From assembly GCA_016858145.1 (NCBI GenBank), contig JAEHOE010000032.1, positions 806,001 to 870,000 of the forward strand: a DNA stretch of 64,000 nt, read 5' to 3'. Shown one piece after another: positions 12,734 to 22,506 of this stretch (the first letter of the stretch is position 1; every line of letters starts with the position of its first letter). The position numbers and the translations under genes were made by a program. The notes below the pieces were generated by a model that did not search any database, had not been told where the DNA came from, and was given only the letters and a program-made list of their open reading frames with translations. The stretch comes from Edaphochlamys debaryana. Its lineage: Eukaryota > Chlorophyta > Chlorophyceae > Chlamydomonadales.

Positions 12734-14196
12734 CGGAGTCTTGCAGGGGAGTGTTGCAGGCAGCACTGCACCCGCACGTGTTGTTACGGCCCGGAGTCCT
12801 TGCTCCCGGGGTGCCGCCAAACGCACAGCGGGAGGCGGCGCCAGGGGGCTGGGGCGCCGCAGTATCGAGGCTTCGGAGCAAGAAATGGTGGTGGCGGTTG
12901 AGGTATGCATCACAGTGTATTGTTCAGGCTGGATTGTTCATTAAAGCAAAGATGTGGAGATAGCTACGGAGCCGGGCACAGCATCCAGCTGTGGCCTGGT
13001 GGAGGGGGCGCAGTGCCCGCTTAGCGTTGGGCGAGGGAGGTTACGGTAGTCACGGGCCTGCGTGACGGTAGCTGGAGTGGGGCTGCGGAGGTCAAGGGGG
13101 ATGCTTGCGAGGGCTGTGTGGGTACACCCGCTGGGTGCCACCCCACCAGTGCGAGGCTGGGGGCTTGCCATTGAGCGCCAATGCTGGCCAGATGGCAACC
13201 GTGTTGGGGGGCAGCTGCTAAGAGTTCATGTGGGCTTGTGGTATCCCTGTCATGAGAAGCCCAGCCGCATCCGCATCAGGCAGGGCGGTGCTGGCCGAGC
13301 AAGGGGTGTGCAGGGGGTGACAATCAGGAGGCGCTGGCGGGCGTCGCCACAGATGTTATAGTTGGTGAAGTTGGTGGGTGGCGATTGTGGTATATATTCT
13401 TCCCCGTGCATCCTTTAAGGCCGGATCGTTGGTTCGAGCATTCAGTACGGCGGCTGACTCTGGGCATGGAGGGTGGGGGGCGGGCGGTCAAAGGGTTGGC
13501 TTGCCGCTTTCCCGGCAGAAGCCGGAAAGCCTATGCGTTCGAGCCGAAGCGGTCCGGTTGGTGACATGCTCTACTATGCAAGCCACGGGACGCTGTACTC
13601 GCAGGGCCGTGCAGCAGCGTAGCCAGGGTGACGAGGACGTGTCACGTGTCACGGGTGGCTCCGTTGCCCCAGGCGCCCCTGCAGCCAGCGGCTACGTAGC
13701 CCTTGTGATCGTAGCAGAACGCGGACCCTGGACCCCGGCTGGACTACATAGCGCTTCAAGGGAGGACACAAGCGGCTGACGACAGGAGGGCGTGGGGGGA
13801 GTGTGAGCCAGGACAAACGTGCCGCAAGGCAGCTTTTGCAGTGGCAGGGCTCACCAGCAGCACACGTCCCTGTCTCTGCGGGGCTGCGCCAGCGTGCACG
13901 CGCACCCGCACCGGCAGTCCTGTCGCTCTGTGTACGAAACCGCTGCGTGCCGCGTCAACGGGACCGCAGGAGGCACCGTTTGTGGCGGCTGTTGTCTAGA
14001 GGTTCTGTGGGGCCTGGAGCGTGGAGCCTGGTGGTGCGTTGGGGGCGTCGAGTGTGCATGGGTTAACTGATGTGACTGCTCGATGCGCGCTGCCGCTGAC
14101 TCGGGGTGAGGGTCGATTGTTGAATGAGCTGGGCTACCGTGCACTCATGGGGGGCTGTGCTCAGGACTGACCTGCCCGCGCTCTGCCTGCTGTTGT
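12734..14196. other. 3' flank of the ankyrin gene, no gene seen
   Basis: This non-coding stretch lies inside the left palindrome arm. Short open frames here are not preserved at matching codon phase in the right arm (19763 down to about 18373), which argues against coding. I found no TGTAA polyadenylation motif close behind the stop codon. Confidence 0.5.
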
Positions 14197-14823
14197 CGAC
14201 CGTCAGGGGTTATTTTAGACAACGGGGCGTAGTGCCGCGGTGTTTGGCGTCGCATGATGTTGGCCGACGCAGAATGCCTGTGCCTGTGAACGGGGTACCT
14301 GGTCGCCGAAAGTGGCTTCCAGGCTGAAAGTCCCCCTAGAGTAACCCTGGGCTGCTCCGCGCGTCGGTGCACCAAAGGGGCTGGCAAGTCGGCTCCACCA
14401 AAGGAAAGCCCCCAGAAAGCCCGGCGTACCTCGTCATTTACCTGTGCGCCGCTGCTGGGCGTCCTCCGCTCCTGGCCCGCCATCGCCCGAGCCCGTTCGC
14501 GAGTAGCGCGCCCACGGAGGCCTAAGCGTCCCCACGTCCCACGGAGCCGAACCTGTGGGTAGTGAAGGTGTTGTCCCAGAGACGGAAGGGCAGAGGGTGA
14601 GCGCCCGAAGACTTGAGAGCATGCCAGCGGGTGAACAGGCGGACGGTGAAGGCCAGCGCGGCCAGTGTCTAGCAGGTAACCTAGGGCTCGGGCTATGGCG
14701 GTGTAGCCGGTGCGGCCACCTGCGCGGCAGGAGAGGGGCGGGGCAAAAACGGCCGTACCCGGACCATGTGAAGTGCGAGCGGAACCAGGGGGGGGCCGGT
14801 GCGGTGCGGTGCGACCGTCAGGG
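14197..14823. other. 603-bp segment bounded by 12-bp direct repeats, absent from the other arm
   Basis: CGACCGTCAGGG occurs at 14197-14208 and again at 14812-14823. In the right arm the same sequence occurs once, at about 18368-18379, and flanking homology resumes on both sides. This is the pattern of an insertion with a 12-bp target duplication, or of a precise deletion between direct repeats in the right arm. The 603-bp interior begins GTTATTTTAGAC and ends GCGGTGCGGTG. It has no terminal inverted repeats and no clear coding content, so a mobile-element origin is only a possibility. Confidence 0.6.
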
Positions 14824-15424
14824 TGCGGTGGGCCTGAGAGTGTGCCGAGGCCTCCCGCTTTGCACAAGCCAGGGTGCCACCAGTTTGATGGGCCCACACC
14901 AGCCCCCACGCTGCCCTTCTGACACAGCCCATGCCCCGACCTTGGAGTGATATCAGGACGCCATCCCCCCTGGCCCCTGCCCTTCGCCCGCAGCGACCTC
15001 CTGCTGGCGGCCTGACGCGTGTGCGTGGGCCCCAAGCGCCCAGCGCCCCTCACAGCTCTGGCTGGGCGCCCCAGCCCAAGCCATTAGGGACAGCTTGCAG
15101 GGCTGCGGCTTGTGCGCACTGCAGTCTCCCCAGCGCGGATCCCGGGGCGCGTGTAGCAGCGCTGCGCGCCTGCCAGCGTGGCGGCTTCCACAGCGCCTCC
15201 TGCACAGCCGCGCTCCCCCCTGCGCCGGCGGCTCCCCTTGTCCCCTTCTCACCTTGCTTAAACGCGCGCTTTCGCGAACGCTAAGTTGTGTGTTGGCCGG
15301 TTTTATTGTATATATATTTAGCAAGAATGTGCAATTGGTCATATGCGATCGGCCCAGCTGTTAGCTGGTTGTCCACCATAGACCGGAACATTCCGGATCA
15401 AGTCCCTAGACGCTCTAGGGTGCT
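14824..15424. other. Non-coding inner-arm sequence between the 603-bp segment and the tRNA
   Basis: The sequence is present identically, inverted, at 17764-18365. It includes an AT-rich stretch (TTTTATTGTATATATATTTA, about 15301-15320) some 105-125 bp upstream of the tRNA gene. The AT-rich block could help open chromatin for RNA polymerase III; that is inference. Confidence 0.4.
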
Positions 15425-15497
15425 GGTCCTATGGCTTAATGGATAAAGCGCCGGTCTACGGAACCGGAGATTCCAGGTTCGATCCCTGGTAGGATCG
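15425..15497 (+). tRNA. tRNA-Arg (anticodon ACG)
   Basis: A 73-nt cloverleaf folds fully: acceptor GGTCCTA/TAGGATC with one G-T pair, D-stem GCTT/AAGC, anticodon stem CCGGT/ACCGG with loop CTACGGA (T33, ACG, G37), five-base variable region AGATT, T-stem CCAGG/CCTGG with loop TTCGATC, and discriminator G. The internal B box GGTTCGATCC is intact. A TTTT run follows at once as a polymerase III terminator. There is no intron and CCA is not encoded. After A34 deamination to inosine it would read CGN arginine codons. An identical inverted copy lies at 17691-17763. Confidence 0.96.
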
Positions 15498-15839
15498 TTT
15501 TGCGGGCCTTCCCGAGCCCCACTGACCTCGGCCTTTTGCCTCTGCGCAGCACACCGAGGCACGCAGCGACTGGGGCGGTCGGGGCAGGAAGTGGGGTAGC
15601 CGACTGCATGTTGTTGGGGTGCGAGCATGGTGGGGTCCATGGCGAGGTCGGGAACCTGCCGCAGGTCGCGACCAGGCAGGGCACGACGGCAGTCCACGTC
15701 ATAGTCACCACCGTAGTTCATAGAGGATATGCTAGGCACATCGCCAGCGCACACTAGTTGCGACAGCCCCCGACAGCCCCATCGGCAGCGACCCTCGCTG
15801 CCATGAGCGCGGCCCCGCGGGCCATGTGCCATCATTAGC

Positions 15840-16300
15840 TTGCATCACATTACAAGGGGAAGCGAGTAGCATGTGGGACACTGCGCGGGGGGTCAACGAG
15901 TGGGATTAGCTGCAGCCGGGCCCACGCTGCGGCAAGCTGCCCCGGGATGTCCCCCCCCCAGGGTAAGTCGACGTGAGGGCCACACCGACTTGTCAGGTTG
16001 TCACCATAGGGCAGCGACCATACTTCCACTTCCACTACCTGCGTTCGGTGGGGAATCGGATGTAAAGTCCCCGGCCCATCAAACCCTCAGGCCATGACCC
16101 CGCGAACTGATACCCGAAGGGGGCCAATCAGAGGGCTTGAAGTACAGCGAGGGCACGCGCAGTGCCGGGCCGCCGCCCCCGTCGCCGTCTCTGCCGCGGT
16201 CTCCGCCCATTCCTCCCTGACCACCACCGTCTCCACCGCCTCCTCCTCCTCCTCCTCCAGTCCTCCCCCTCCCCCTCCCCCGCCGGTTCCCCCCCCCCCT
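15840..16300 (-). CDS. Possible outward-facing exon(s), left palindrome arm copy (uncertain)
   Basis: Mirror copy of the candidate exons described at 16890-17339. On the minus strand the frame reads VEVEVWSLPYGDNLTS and stops within TTGTAA at about 15850. Because the arms are identical here, the copy gives no independent evidence of selection. The protein is not recognised and could belong to a small gene duplicated by the palindrome. Confidence 0.3.
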
Positions 16301-16889
16301 GTTGTCCGTATGCGCCGCCCCACCAGTGTTGCTATCCTAGTCGATTAGTCGGCTGGGGAGTCGGCCGGCGCCGTAAATCTGCCCCATACACGGATTAGTC
16401 ACCAACCGACTGCTCCGCATGCCGCTGCTTTTGTCCCCTACCCCGCACCGCCGCCACCCTGCGCTGAAACCTCCTCCTCCGCCTCCTCCCCCTCCTCCCC
16501 CGCCTACCTCACTCCCGACACCGAACGCCCCCCTTCAACCGCCGCCGCTCCCTCTCAGACCTCGCAGGTGCCCGCCGCGGTGCCGCGGCAGGTGGGCTGG
16601 GATAAACCAACGAACTGCACCGTGTGGTGGTCTGGTGGATGCTCGTCGTCCCGTGAGCCAGGTAACCCATCGCGCCTGCCCCGCCTCCGCCGCCCCCCCC
16701 GCCACCCACACCGCCCCTGCTATTCCTCCCAGCCCAAACCGGCGGCGGGAAAGGAGGTTGAGGCAGCGGCGGCGGAACGGCGGCAGCGGCGGGGGATGAT
16801 GATGATGATGATGATAATGTGGAGGATGAGGAGGCGAGGGAAGAGGGAGCGGGAGCGGAGGAGGCGGCGGCGGGGACGAGGCGGGGCGT
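16301..16889. other. Palindrome spacer
   Basis: The 589-bp single-copy centre between the arms. It has a pyrimidine-rich left half (CCTCCTCC repeats), a purine-rich right half, and a (GAT)n run near 16796. Both halves mimic the polypyrimidine and polypurine edges of the arms, so the centre may be the remains of a once tighter palindrome. No gene is certain, although acidic frames beginning GDDDDDDD and continuing VEDEEAREEG read outward into the right arm. Confidence 0.5.
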
Positions 16890-17339
16890 AGGGGGGGGGG
16901 AACCGGCGGGGGAGGGGGAGGGGGAGGACTGGAGGAGGAGGAGGAGGAGGCGGTGGAGACGGTGGTGGTCAGGGAGGAATGGGCGGAGACCGCGGCAGAG
17001 ACGGCGACGGGGGCGGCGGCCCGGCACTGCGCGTGCCCTCGCTGTACTTCAAGCCCTCTGATTGGCCCCCTTCGGGTATCAGTTCGCGGGGTCATGGCCT
17101 GAGGGTTTGATGGGCCGGGGACTTTGCATCCGATTCCCCACCGAACGCAGGTAGTGGAAGTGGAAGTATGGTCGCTGCCCTATGGTGACAACCTGACAAG
17201 TCGGTGTGGCCCTCACGTCGACTTACCCTGGGGGGGGGACATCCCGGGGCAGCTTGCCGCAGCGTGGGCCCGGCTGCAGCTAATCCCACTCGTTGACCCC
17301 CCGCGCAGTGTCCCACATGCTACTCGCTTCCCCTTGTAA
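16890..17339 (+). CDS. Possible outward-facing exon(s), right palindrome arm copy (uncertain)
   Basis: A Gly-rich frame leads into ALRVPSLYFKPSDWPPSGIS (about 17025-17084). After a candidate acceptor (GAACGCAG at 17150) a frame reads VVEVEVWSLPYGDNLTS, then PHVDLPWGGDIPGQLAAAW, and stops at 17337-17339. The stop lies inside a TGTAA, the usual algal polyadenylation motif. Residue composition looks coding rather than random, but I could not fix a start or a good donor. Unknown family. Confidence 0.33.
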
Positions 17340-17690
17340 TGTGATGCAAGCTAATGATGGCACATGGCCCGCGGGGCCGCGCTCATGGCAGCGAGGTCGC
17401 TGCCGATGGGGCTGTCGGGGGCTGTCGCAACTAGTGTGCGCTGGCGATGTGCCTAGCATATCCTCTATGAACTACGGTGGTGACTATGACGTGGACTGCC
17501 GTCGTGCCCTGCCTGGTCGCGACCTGCGGCAGGTTCCCGACCTCGCCATGGACCCCACCATGCTCGCACCCCAACAACATGCAGTCGGCTACCCCACTTC
17601 CTGCCCCGACCGCCCCAGTCGCTGCGTGCCTCGGTGTGCTGCGCAGAGGCAAAAGGCCGAGGTCAGTGGGGCTCGGGAAGGCCCGCAAAA

Positions 17691-17763
17691 CGATCCTACC
17701 AGGGATCGAACCTGGAATCTCCGGTTCCGTAGACCGGCGCTTTATCCATTAAGCCATAGGACC
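17691..17763 (-). tRNA. tRNA-Arg (anticodon ACG), inverted copy
   Basis: Exact reverse-complement duplicate of the tRNA at 15425-15497, with the same fold, anticodon loop CTACGGA and T-run terminator (AAAA on the plus strand at 17687-17690). The two genes point toward each other across the palindrome centre, about 2.2 kb apart. Confidence 0.96.
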
Positions 17764-19763
17764 AGCACCCTAGAGCGTCTAGGGACTTGATCCGGAATGT
17801 TCCGGTCTATGGTGGACAACCAGCTAACAGCTGGGCCGATCGCATATGACCAATTGCACATTCTTGCTAAATATATATACAATAAAACCGGCCAACACAC
17901 AACTTAGCGTTCGCGAAAGCGCGCGTTTAAGCAAGGTGAGAAGGGGACAAGGGGAGCCGCCGGCGCAGGGGGGAGCGCGGCTGTGCAGGAGGCGCTGTGG
18001 AAGCCGCCACGCTGGCAGGCGCGCAGCGCTGCTACACGCGCCCCGGGATCCGCGCTGGGGAGACTGCAGTGCGCACAAGCCGCAGCCCTGCAAGCTGTCC
18101 CTAATGGCTTGGGCTGGGGCGCCCAGCCAGAGCTGTGAGGGGCGCTGGGCGCTTGGGGCCCACGCACACGCGTCAGGCCGCCAGCAGGAGGTCGCTGCGG
18201 GCGAAGGGCAGGGGCCAGGGGGGATGGCGTCCTGATATCACTCCAAGGTCGGGGCATGGGCTGTGTCAGAAGGGCAGCGTGGGGGCTGGTGTGGGCCCAT
18301 CAAACTGGTGGCACCCTGGCTTGTGCAAAGCGGGAGGCCTCGGCACACTCTCAGGCCCACCGCACCCTGACGGTCGACAGCAGCAGGCAGAGCGCGGGCA
18401 GCTCAGTCCTGAGGGCAGCCCCCCATGAGTGCGCGGTTGCCCAGCTCACTCAACAGCTGACCCTCACCCTAAGTCAAGCATCGATCAGTAACATCAGATG
18501 ACCCATGCACACTCGACGCCCCCAACACACCACCAGGCTCCACGCTCCAGGCCCCACAGAACCTCTACACAACAGCCGCCACAAACGGTGCCTCCTGCGG
18601 TCCCGTTGACACGGCACGCAGCGGTTTCGTACACAGAGCGACAGGACTGCCGGTGCGGGTGCGCGTGCACGCTGGCGCAGCCCAGCCCCGCAGGGACAGG
18701 GACGTGTGCCGCTGGTGAGCCCTGCCGCTGCAGAAGCTGCCATCCGGCAAGTTGGGCCTGGCTCACACTCCCCCCACGCCCTCCTGTCGTCAGCCGCTTG
18801 TGTCCAGCCGGGGGTCCAGGGGCCGCGCATGTGCTGCTACGATCACAAGGGCTAAGGTAGCCGCTGGCTGCAGGGGCGCCTGGGGCAACGGAGCCACCCG
18901 TGACACGTGACCCGGCGTCGTCACCCAGGCTACGCTGCACGGCCCCTGCGAGTACAGCGTCCCGTCTCCCGTGGCTTGCATAGTAGAGCATGTCACCAAC
19001 CGGACCGCTTCGGCCCGAACGCATAGGCTTCGCCGGGAAAGGGGCAAGCCAACCCCTTGACCGCCCCAGGAGTGCGCTCTCTCCGCCCCCACCCTACCTC
19101 CATGCCCATAGTCATCCACCGTACTGATTGCTCGAACCAACCATCCGGCCTTAAAGGATGCACGGGGGAAAGAATACCACAATTGCCACCCACCATCTGC
19201 ACCAACTATACCATCTGTGGCGACGCCCGCCAGCGCCTCCGGATTGTTACCCCCTGCACACCCCTTGCTCGGCCAGCACCGCCCTGCCTGATGCGGATGC
19301 GGCTGGGCTTTGCACGACTGGAACATTATGAGCCCACATGAACTCTTAGCAGCTGCCCCCCAACACGGTTGCCATCTGGCCAGCATTGGCGCTCAATGGC
19401 AAGCCCCCAGCCTCGCACTGCTTCGGTGCCGCCCAGCGGGTGTACCCACACAGCCCTCGCAAGCATCCCCCTTGACCTCCGCAGCCCCACTCCAGCTACC
19501 GTCACGCAGGCCCGTGACTACCGTAACCTCCCTCGCCCAACGCTCAGCGGGCACTGTTCCCCCTCCACCGGGCCGCAGCTGGATGCTGTGGCCGGCTCCG
19601 TACCTATCTCCATACCTTTGCTTGAATGAACAATCCCGACAATACACTGTGAGGCATACCTCAACCGCCACCCACCATTTCCTGCTCCGAAGCCTCCCAT
19701 TGCTGGGCTGAAGCAGCACGCGCCGGTGCCGTGCTGCCTGCAAATCTCCCCTGCAAGACTCCG

Positions 19764-20432
19764 CTAGCTGTGCTGCGCCGACCCGAGCGCCGCTGCCGCC
19801 TCCACGGCTCGGCGAGCAGCGAGGGACATGAGCACCTCAAGTGGCGAGGGAGGGCGGGGGTGGGGGTGGGGCGGGCACGCCACTGGGCCCGTCCGACTGA
19901 CCCCGCGTTAGAGGAACTTCCTCGTTGGGAAGAACCCAACGCGTCCACCGCCGTTCACCCTGCTCACAAATCGATCAACCCCTGTTTTGCCCCCTGCCCT
20001 CAGGCCCTCAAGCTCCACGCAATCAGCCCTGCTTACCGCTCCATGCAGCTGACCAACCCAAGCGCACCTAACCCCCCACCTCTCCCCCGCCCCCACCCTT
20101 CTACCCCCAACGCACTCACAAAGATGGGCGTGTTGTCATCGTCCCACAGCACACGCGAGTGCGGGTGCGGCTCCAGCGCCGCCGGTAGCCGCGCCACCGC
20201 CTGCACCGAAGGCCACAGGACGGGCCCTGCAGGACCCAGAAGCTCTGGCGGCGGGGCGGCAGTGGCTGCTGCACTGGAGGCAGAAGAGGTGAGCGAGGCG
20301 GTGGTGGAGGAGGCCGAGGCGGCGGCGGCGGAGGAGGCGGTGGTGGCCGTGGAAGGGGTGGCGGCGGCGGCGGGACTGGAGTCCGAGGACGGGGTGACGT
20401 CAGCAGGAGCGTAAAGCCCCACGAAGCGTACT
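19764..20432 (-). pseudogene. Truncated inverted copy of the ankyrin gene's last two exons
   Basis: On the minus strand, the exon around 20396-20139 reads VTPSSDSSPAAAATPST, later LWPSVQAVARLPAALEPHPH and RVLWDDDNTPIF, then a GTGAGT donor. After an intron the last exon reads VLMSLAARRAVEAAAALGSA and stops at 19764, the same residues as the plus-strand gene at 12662-12733. The exon copy lacks the GRALEDPEALAAARRQ stretch. Homology to the parent stops near 20396, so no 5' part is present. It is most likely a by-product of the inverted duplication, although the C-terminus is intact. Confidence 0.7.
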
Positions 20433-20727
20433 CCAGGCGTACTCCTCCCACAAACATCGTGCTCCACCACCGTTGCTGAATGCTGCAAAGTATATACCGA
20501 TACTAGTAACAACACCTGGAGCACACAGGAACTGCCCCTGCTACGGCAGGCTCTGGCCGAGCTCTCACCTACCCGCTCTCCTCCTGGCCAACACGCCAGC
20601 CCAGCGCATTTCAACCGCACGGCCCAACCTCGACGTAGCCTTCTCAACGCGCCCGCCTTCTCAACAAGCCCTGTAACTGCTGTAAGCTCGCTGCTCCCGG
20701 GCTTGGGTCCCCGCGACAGGCCACCGC

Positions 20728-22055
20728 CTAATCGTAGCCCTCCTCCTCGTCCTCGTCCTCGTCCTCCTCCTCCCCCGCACACTCCTCCAGACAAAATATC
20801 TCAACCTCATCGCAGCGCTGCCGCACAGCGTGCGCCGGATCTGGCTGCCGGGGCGACTTCTTGACCCGAAGCAGGACGGCCAGCCAGGCGCCGCAGCCGG
20901 GCCGTGGGCCCGAGGCGGGGCAGGAGGGCCTTGCCGAGGAAGTTGGAGAGCCAGTAGGACGTGGGCTCTGCCTCCAGCCCTCCCATGATTGATAGCTCAA
21001 ACGACGTCAGCCCTCCGGAGCCATCCAGGGCGCAGCTGACGCTGAAGTAGTCCTGCTGCCGTGTGCCCACTGGCTCCATGCGGAACGTCTTGACGCTGGG
21101 CGGGAGAGCGGCCACCATGGGTCCCACGTCATCCGGCGCGAAGGAGTCCCGCACCCCTACGTCGAGCTCGAGTTCCCGAAGGCACTGCATGCTCCGCACG
21201 CAGCTGGGAAGGCTCGGGTGCCGGGCGCTGTCCGATTCCGGGGGGTCAAGCATATCGTACAGGGGCTCCTCGCCGTTGACCACCTCGAGCCGCGTCAGCT
21301 TGCCCGCCTGCGCGTCTCCAAGGAGATAAGACTCCACCCACTCCAGGCTCCCGACTGTCAGCGACTTCAGCTGTTTCAGGCTGTCTAGGATGGGCGGGAG
21401 CTGCCTCACCGAAGCCGACCAGAAGGCTTCGGGACCGGGCGGCGGGAGGGCCAGCAGCTGCAGCGCGGTGAGCGAGGGCAGGCCCTGCAGCAGGTTCCGG
21501 AACTGCTCGGCATTAGAGATGGCTGCGAGGCTCTCGTCTCCCGCGCAAGAGACCTCGAGCACTGTGATGCGCTGCCGCGCCTCGAGGGGCATGGTGGCGA
21601 AGGGGATGTAGAGCTGCGCTTCCGTGTCGGGGCCGACGTCCAGCCCGATCTTGGTGCAGTGCGGCCATCTGCTCAGCCAGAGGCCGTTGCTGCAGAACTC
21701 AGCTAGCTGAGCCTCGTTGAAGTGGTGCAGCCGCAGCGAGCTCCGAGACATGGCTGTCGACAATTTGTTGGAGCTGCTTACAAGTTGCCCGCGCAGCCGC
21801 TAGTCCCCTCAAGTCGGGACTGCAGGGGAAGAACTGACTGTCATAGCGAACGATAAGGTTCCGGAACAGCGTCTGGTCAGCCTCCTCCGCGATACACCTC
21901 AGCACATCCAGAAGAGTGAGGTGCGTTGGCTCGGCAGCTATGACAGCATAAGTGAGGTTACAAGAGCTCAGGCGAAATGGGTATTGTCGGCTACGCGTCC
22001 CCAGGTCGGGGGCACATGTGTCCGTACCGCACCACTGCCCCACCGCCCACCCCAT
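20728..22055 (-). CDS. F-box-like / leucine-rich protein with apparent frameshifts
   Basis: The N-terminal frame gives LLDVLRCIAEEADQTLFRNL and LRGLAAARATCKQLQQIVDS, an F-box-like pattern of the degenerate algal type. The main open frame (21763-20807) then reads LWLSRWPHCTKIGLDVG, LPSLTALQLLALPPPGP and CLRELELDVG, irregular leucine-rich repeats. To join the F-box to the repeats needs a one-base shift near 21750. A second shift near 20900 leads from LPRLGPTARL into AWLAVLLRVKKSPRQPD and an acidic end EEEDEDEDEEEGYD (stop at 20728). No GT-AG intron explains either shift, so this is either a decaying gene or has base-call errors. The start is uncertain. Expected role if intact: substrate adaptor of an SCF ubiquitin ligase. 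Confidence 0.55.
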
Positions 22056-22199
22056 CGCCCCCGGCCGCGACCCTCAACGCCCTCTCGAGGCCTCAAGTGT
22101 CCCGCCGCGGCAGATCAGTTGAGTCATGCACACTGCCATGCACTCAATGCCGTCGACGCACCACCAGGTGAGAGGCCCCAAGCAACCTTCACAACAACA

Positions 22200-22320
22200 A
22201 AGCAGCCGACCGCCGCTGGCGAGCCCTGCCGCTGCAGAAGCAGCCCGCCGGCAAGTTGGGCCTGGCTCACACTCTCCACACGACCTCGCGTCGTCAGGTG
22301 CTTGTGTCCTCCCTTGCCCG
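22200..22320 (+). repeat. Dispersed repeat related to palindrome-arm sequence
   Basis: GAGCCCTGCCGCTGCAGAAG followed by the GGCAAGTTGGGCCTGGCTCA motif matches 18717-18800 in the same orientation and 13750-13860 in the opposite one. So a piece of the palindrome's outer arm also exists as a third, unlinked copy, upstream of the F-box/LRR-like gene. Confidence 0.6.
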
Positions 22321-22506
22321 AGAAGCCCCGTCCAGCCCGTGGACAGCGGTCGTGTGCTGCCGCGGGCACGAGGTGCCCTGGCCCGTCAGCCGTATGATGA
22401 AGCCAGGAAGGGCTCCGAGCAGTCAGCAGGCCGTCAGTCAGCTGGGTTGGGGAAGCCTCCTGCGAGGTCGTGGCATTGTACCGTATGCCTGGACGTCAAC
22501 GGGAGC

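Larger units (their letters stand above)
12127..16300 (+). repeat. Left arm of large imperfect palindrome
   Basis: Reverse-complement homologous to 16890-20396. From about 14823 inward the two arms look essentially identical, apart from homopolymer length. Outward they differ at many positions and by indels; for example 14145-14196 against 18373-18424 shows several mismatches. The outer end lies inside the penultimate exon of the ankyrin gene (sequence CACCCCGTCCTCGGAC is shared). The arm includes the gene's last intron and exon, its 3' flank and a tRNA-Arg. Confidence 0.9.
16890..20396 (-). repeat. Right arm of large imperfect palindrome
   Basis: Inverted copy of 12127-16300. It is shorter because it lacks the 615-bp segment at 14197-14811 of the left arm and has several other deletions, including one inside the copied penultimate exon. 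It carries the second tRNA-Arg and ends in a truncated copy of the ankyrin gene tail. Confidence 0.9.

Noticed and set aside
14209..14811. 603-bp segment as a DNA transposon
   Set aside because: The 12-bp direct repeats fit an insertion, but there are no terminal inverted repeats, no transposase and no second copy in the window. Deletion from the other arm explains it equally well.
19731..20414. 227-codon plus-strand frame over the ankyrin tail copy
   Set aside because: It is antisense to the recognisable minus-strand exons copied from the ankyrin gene.
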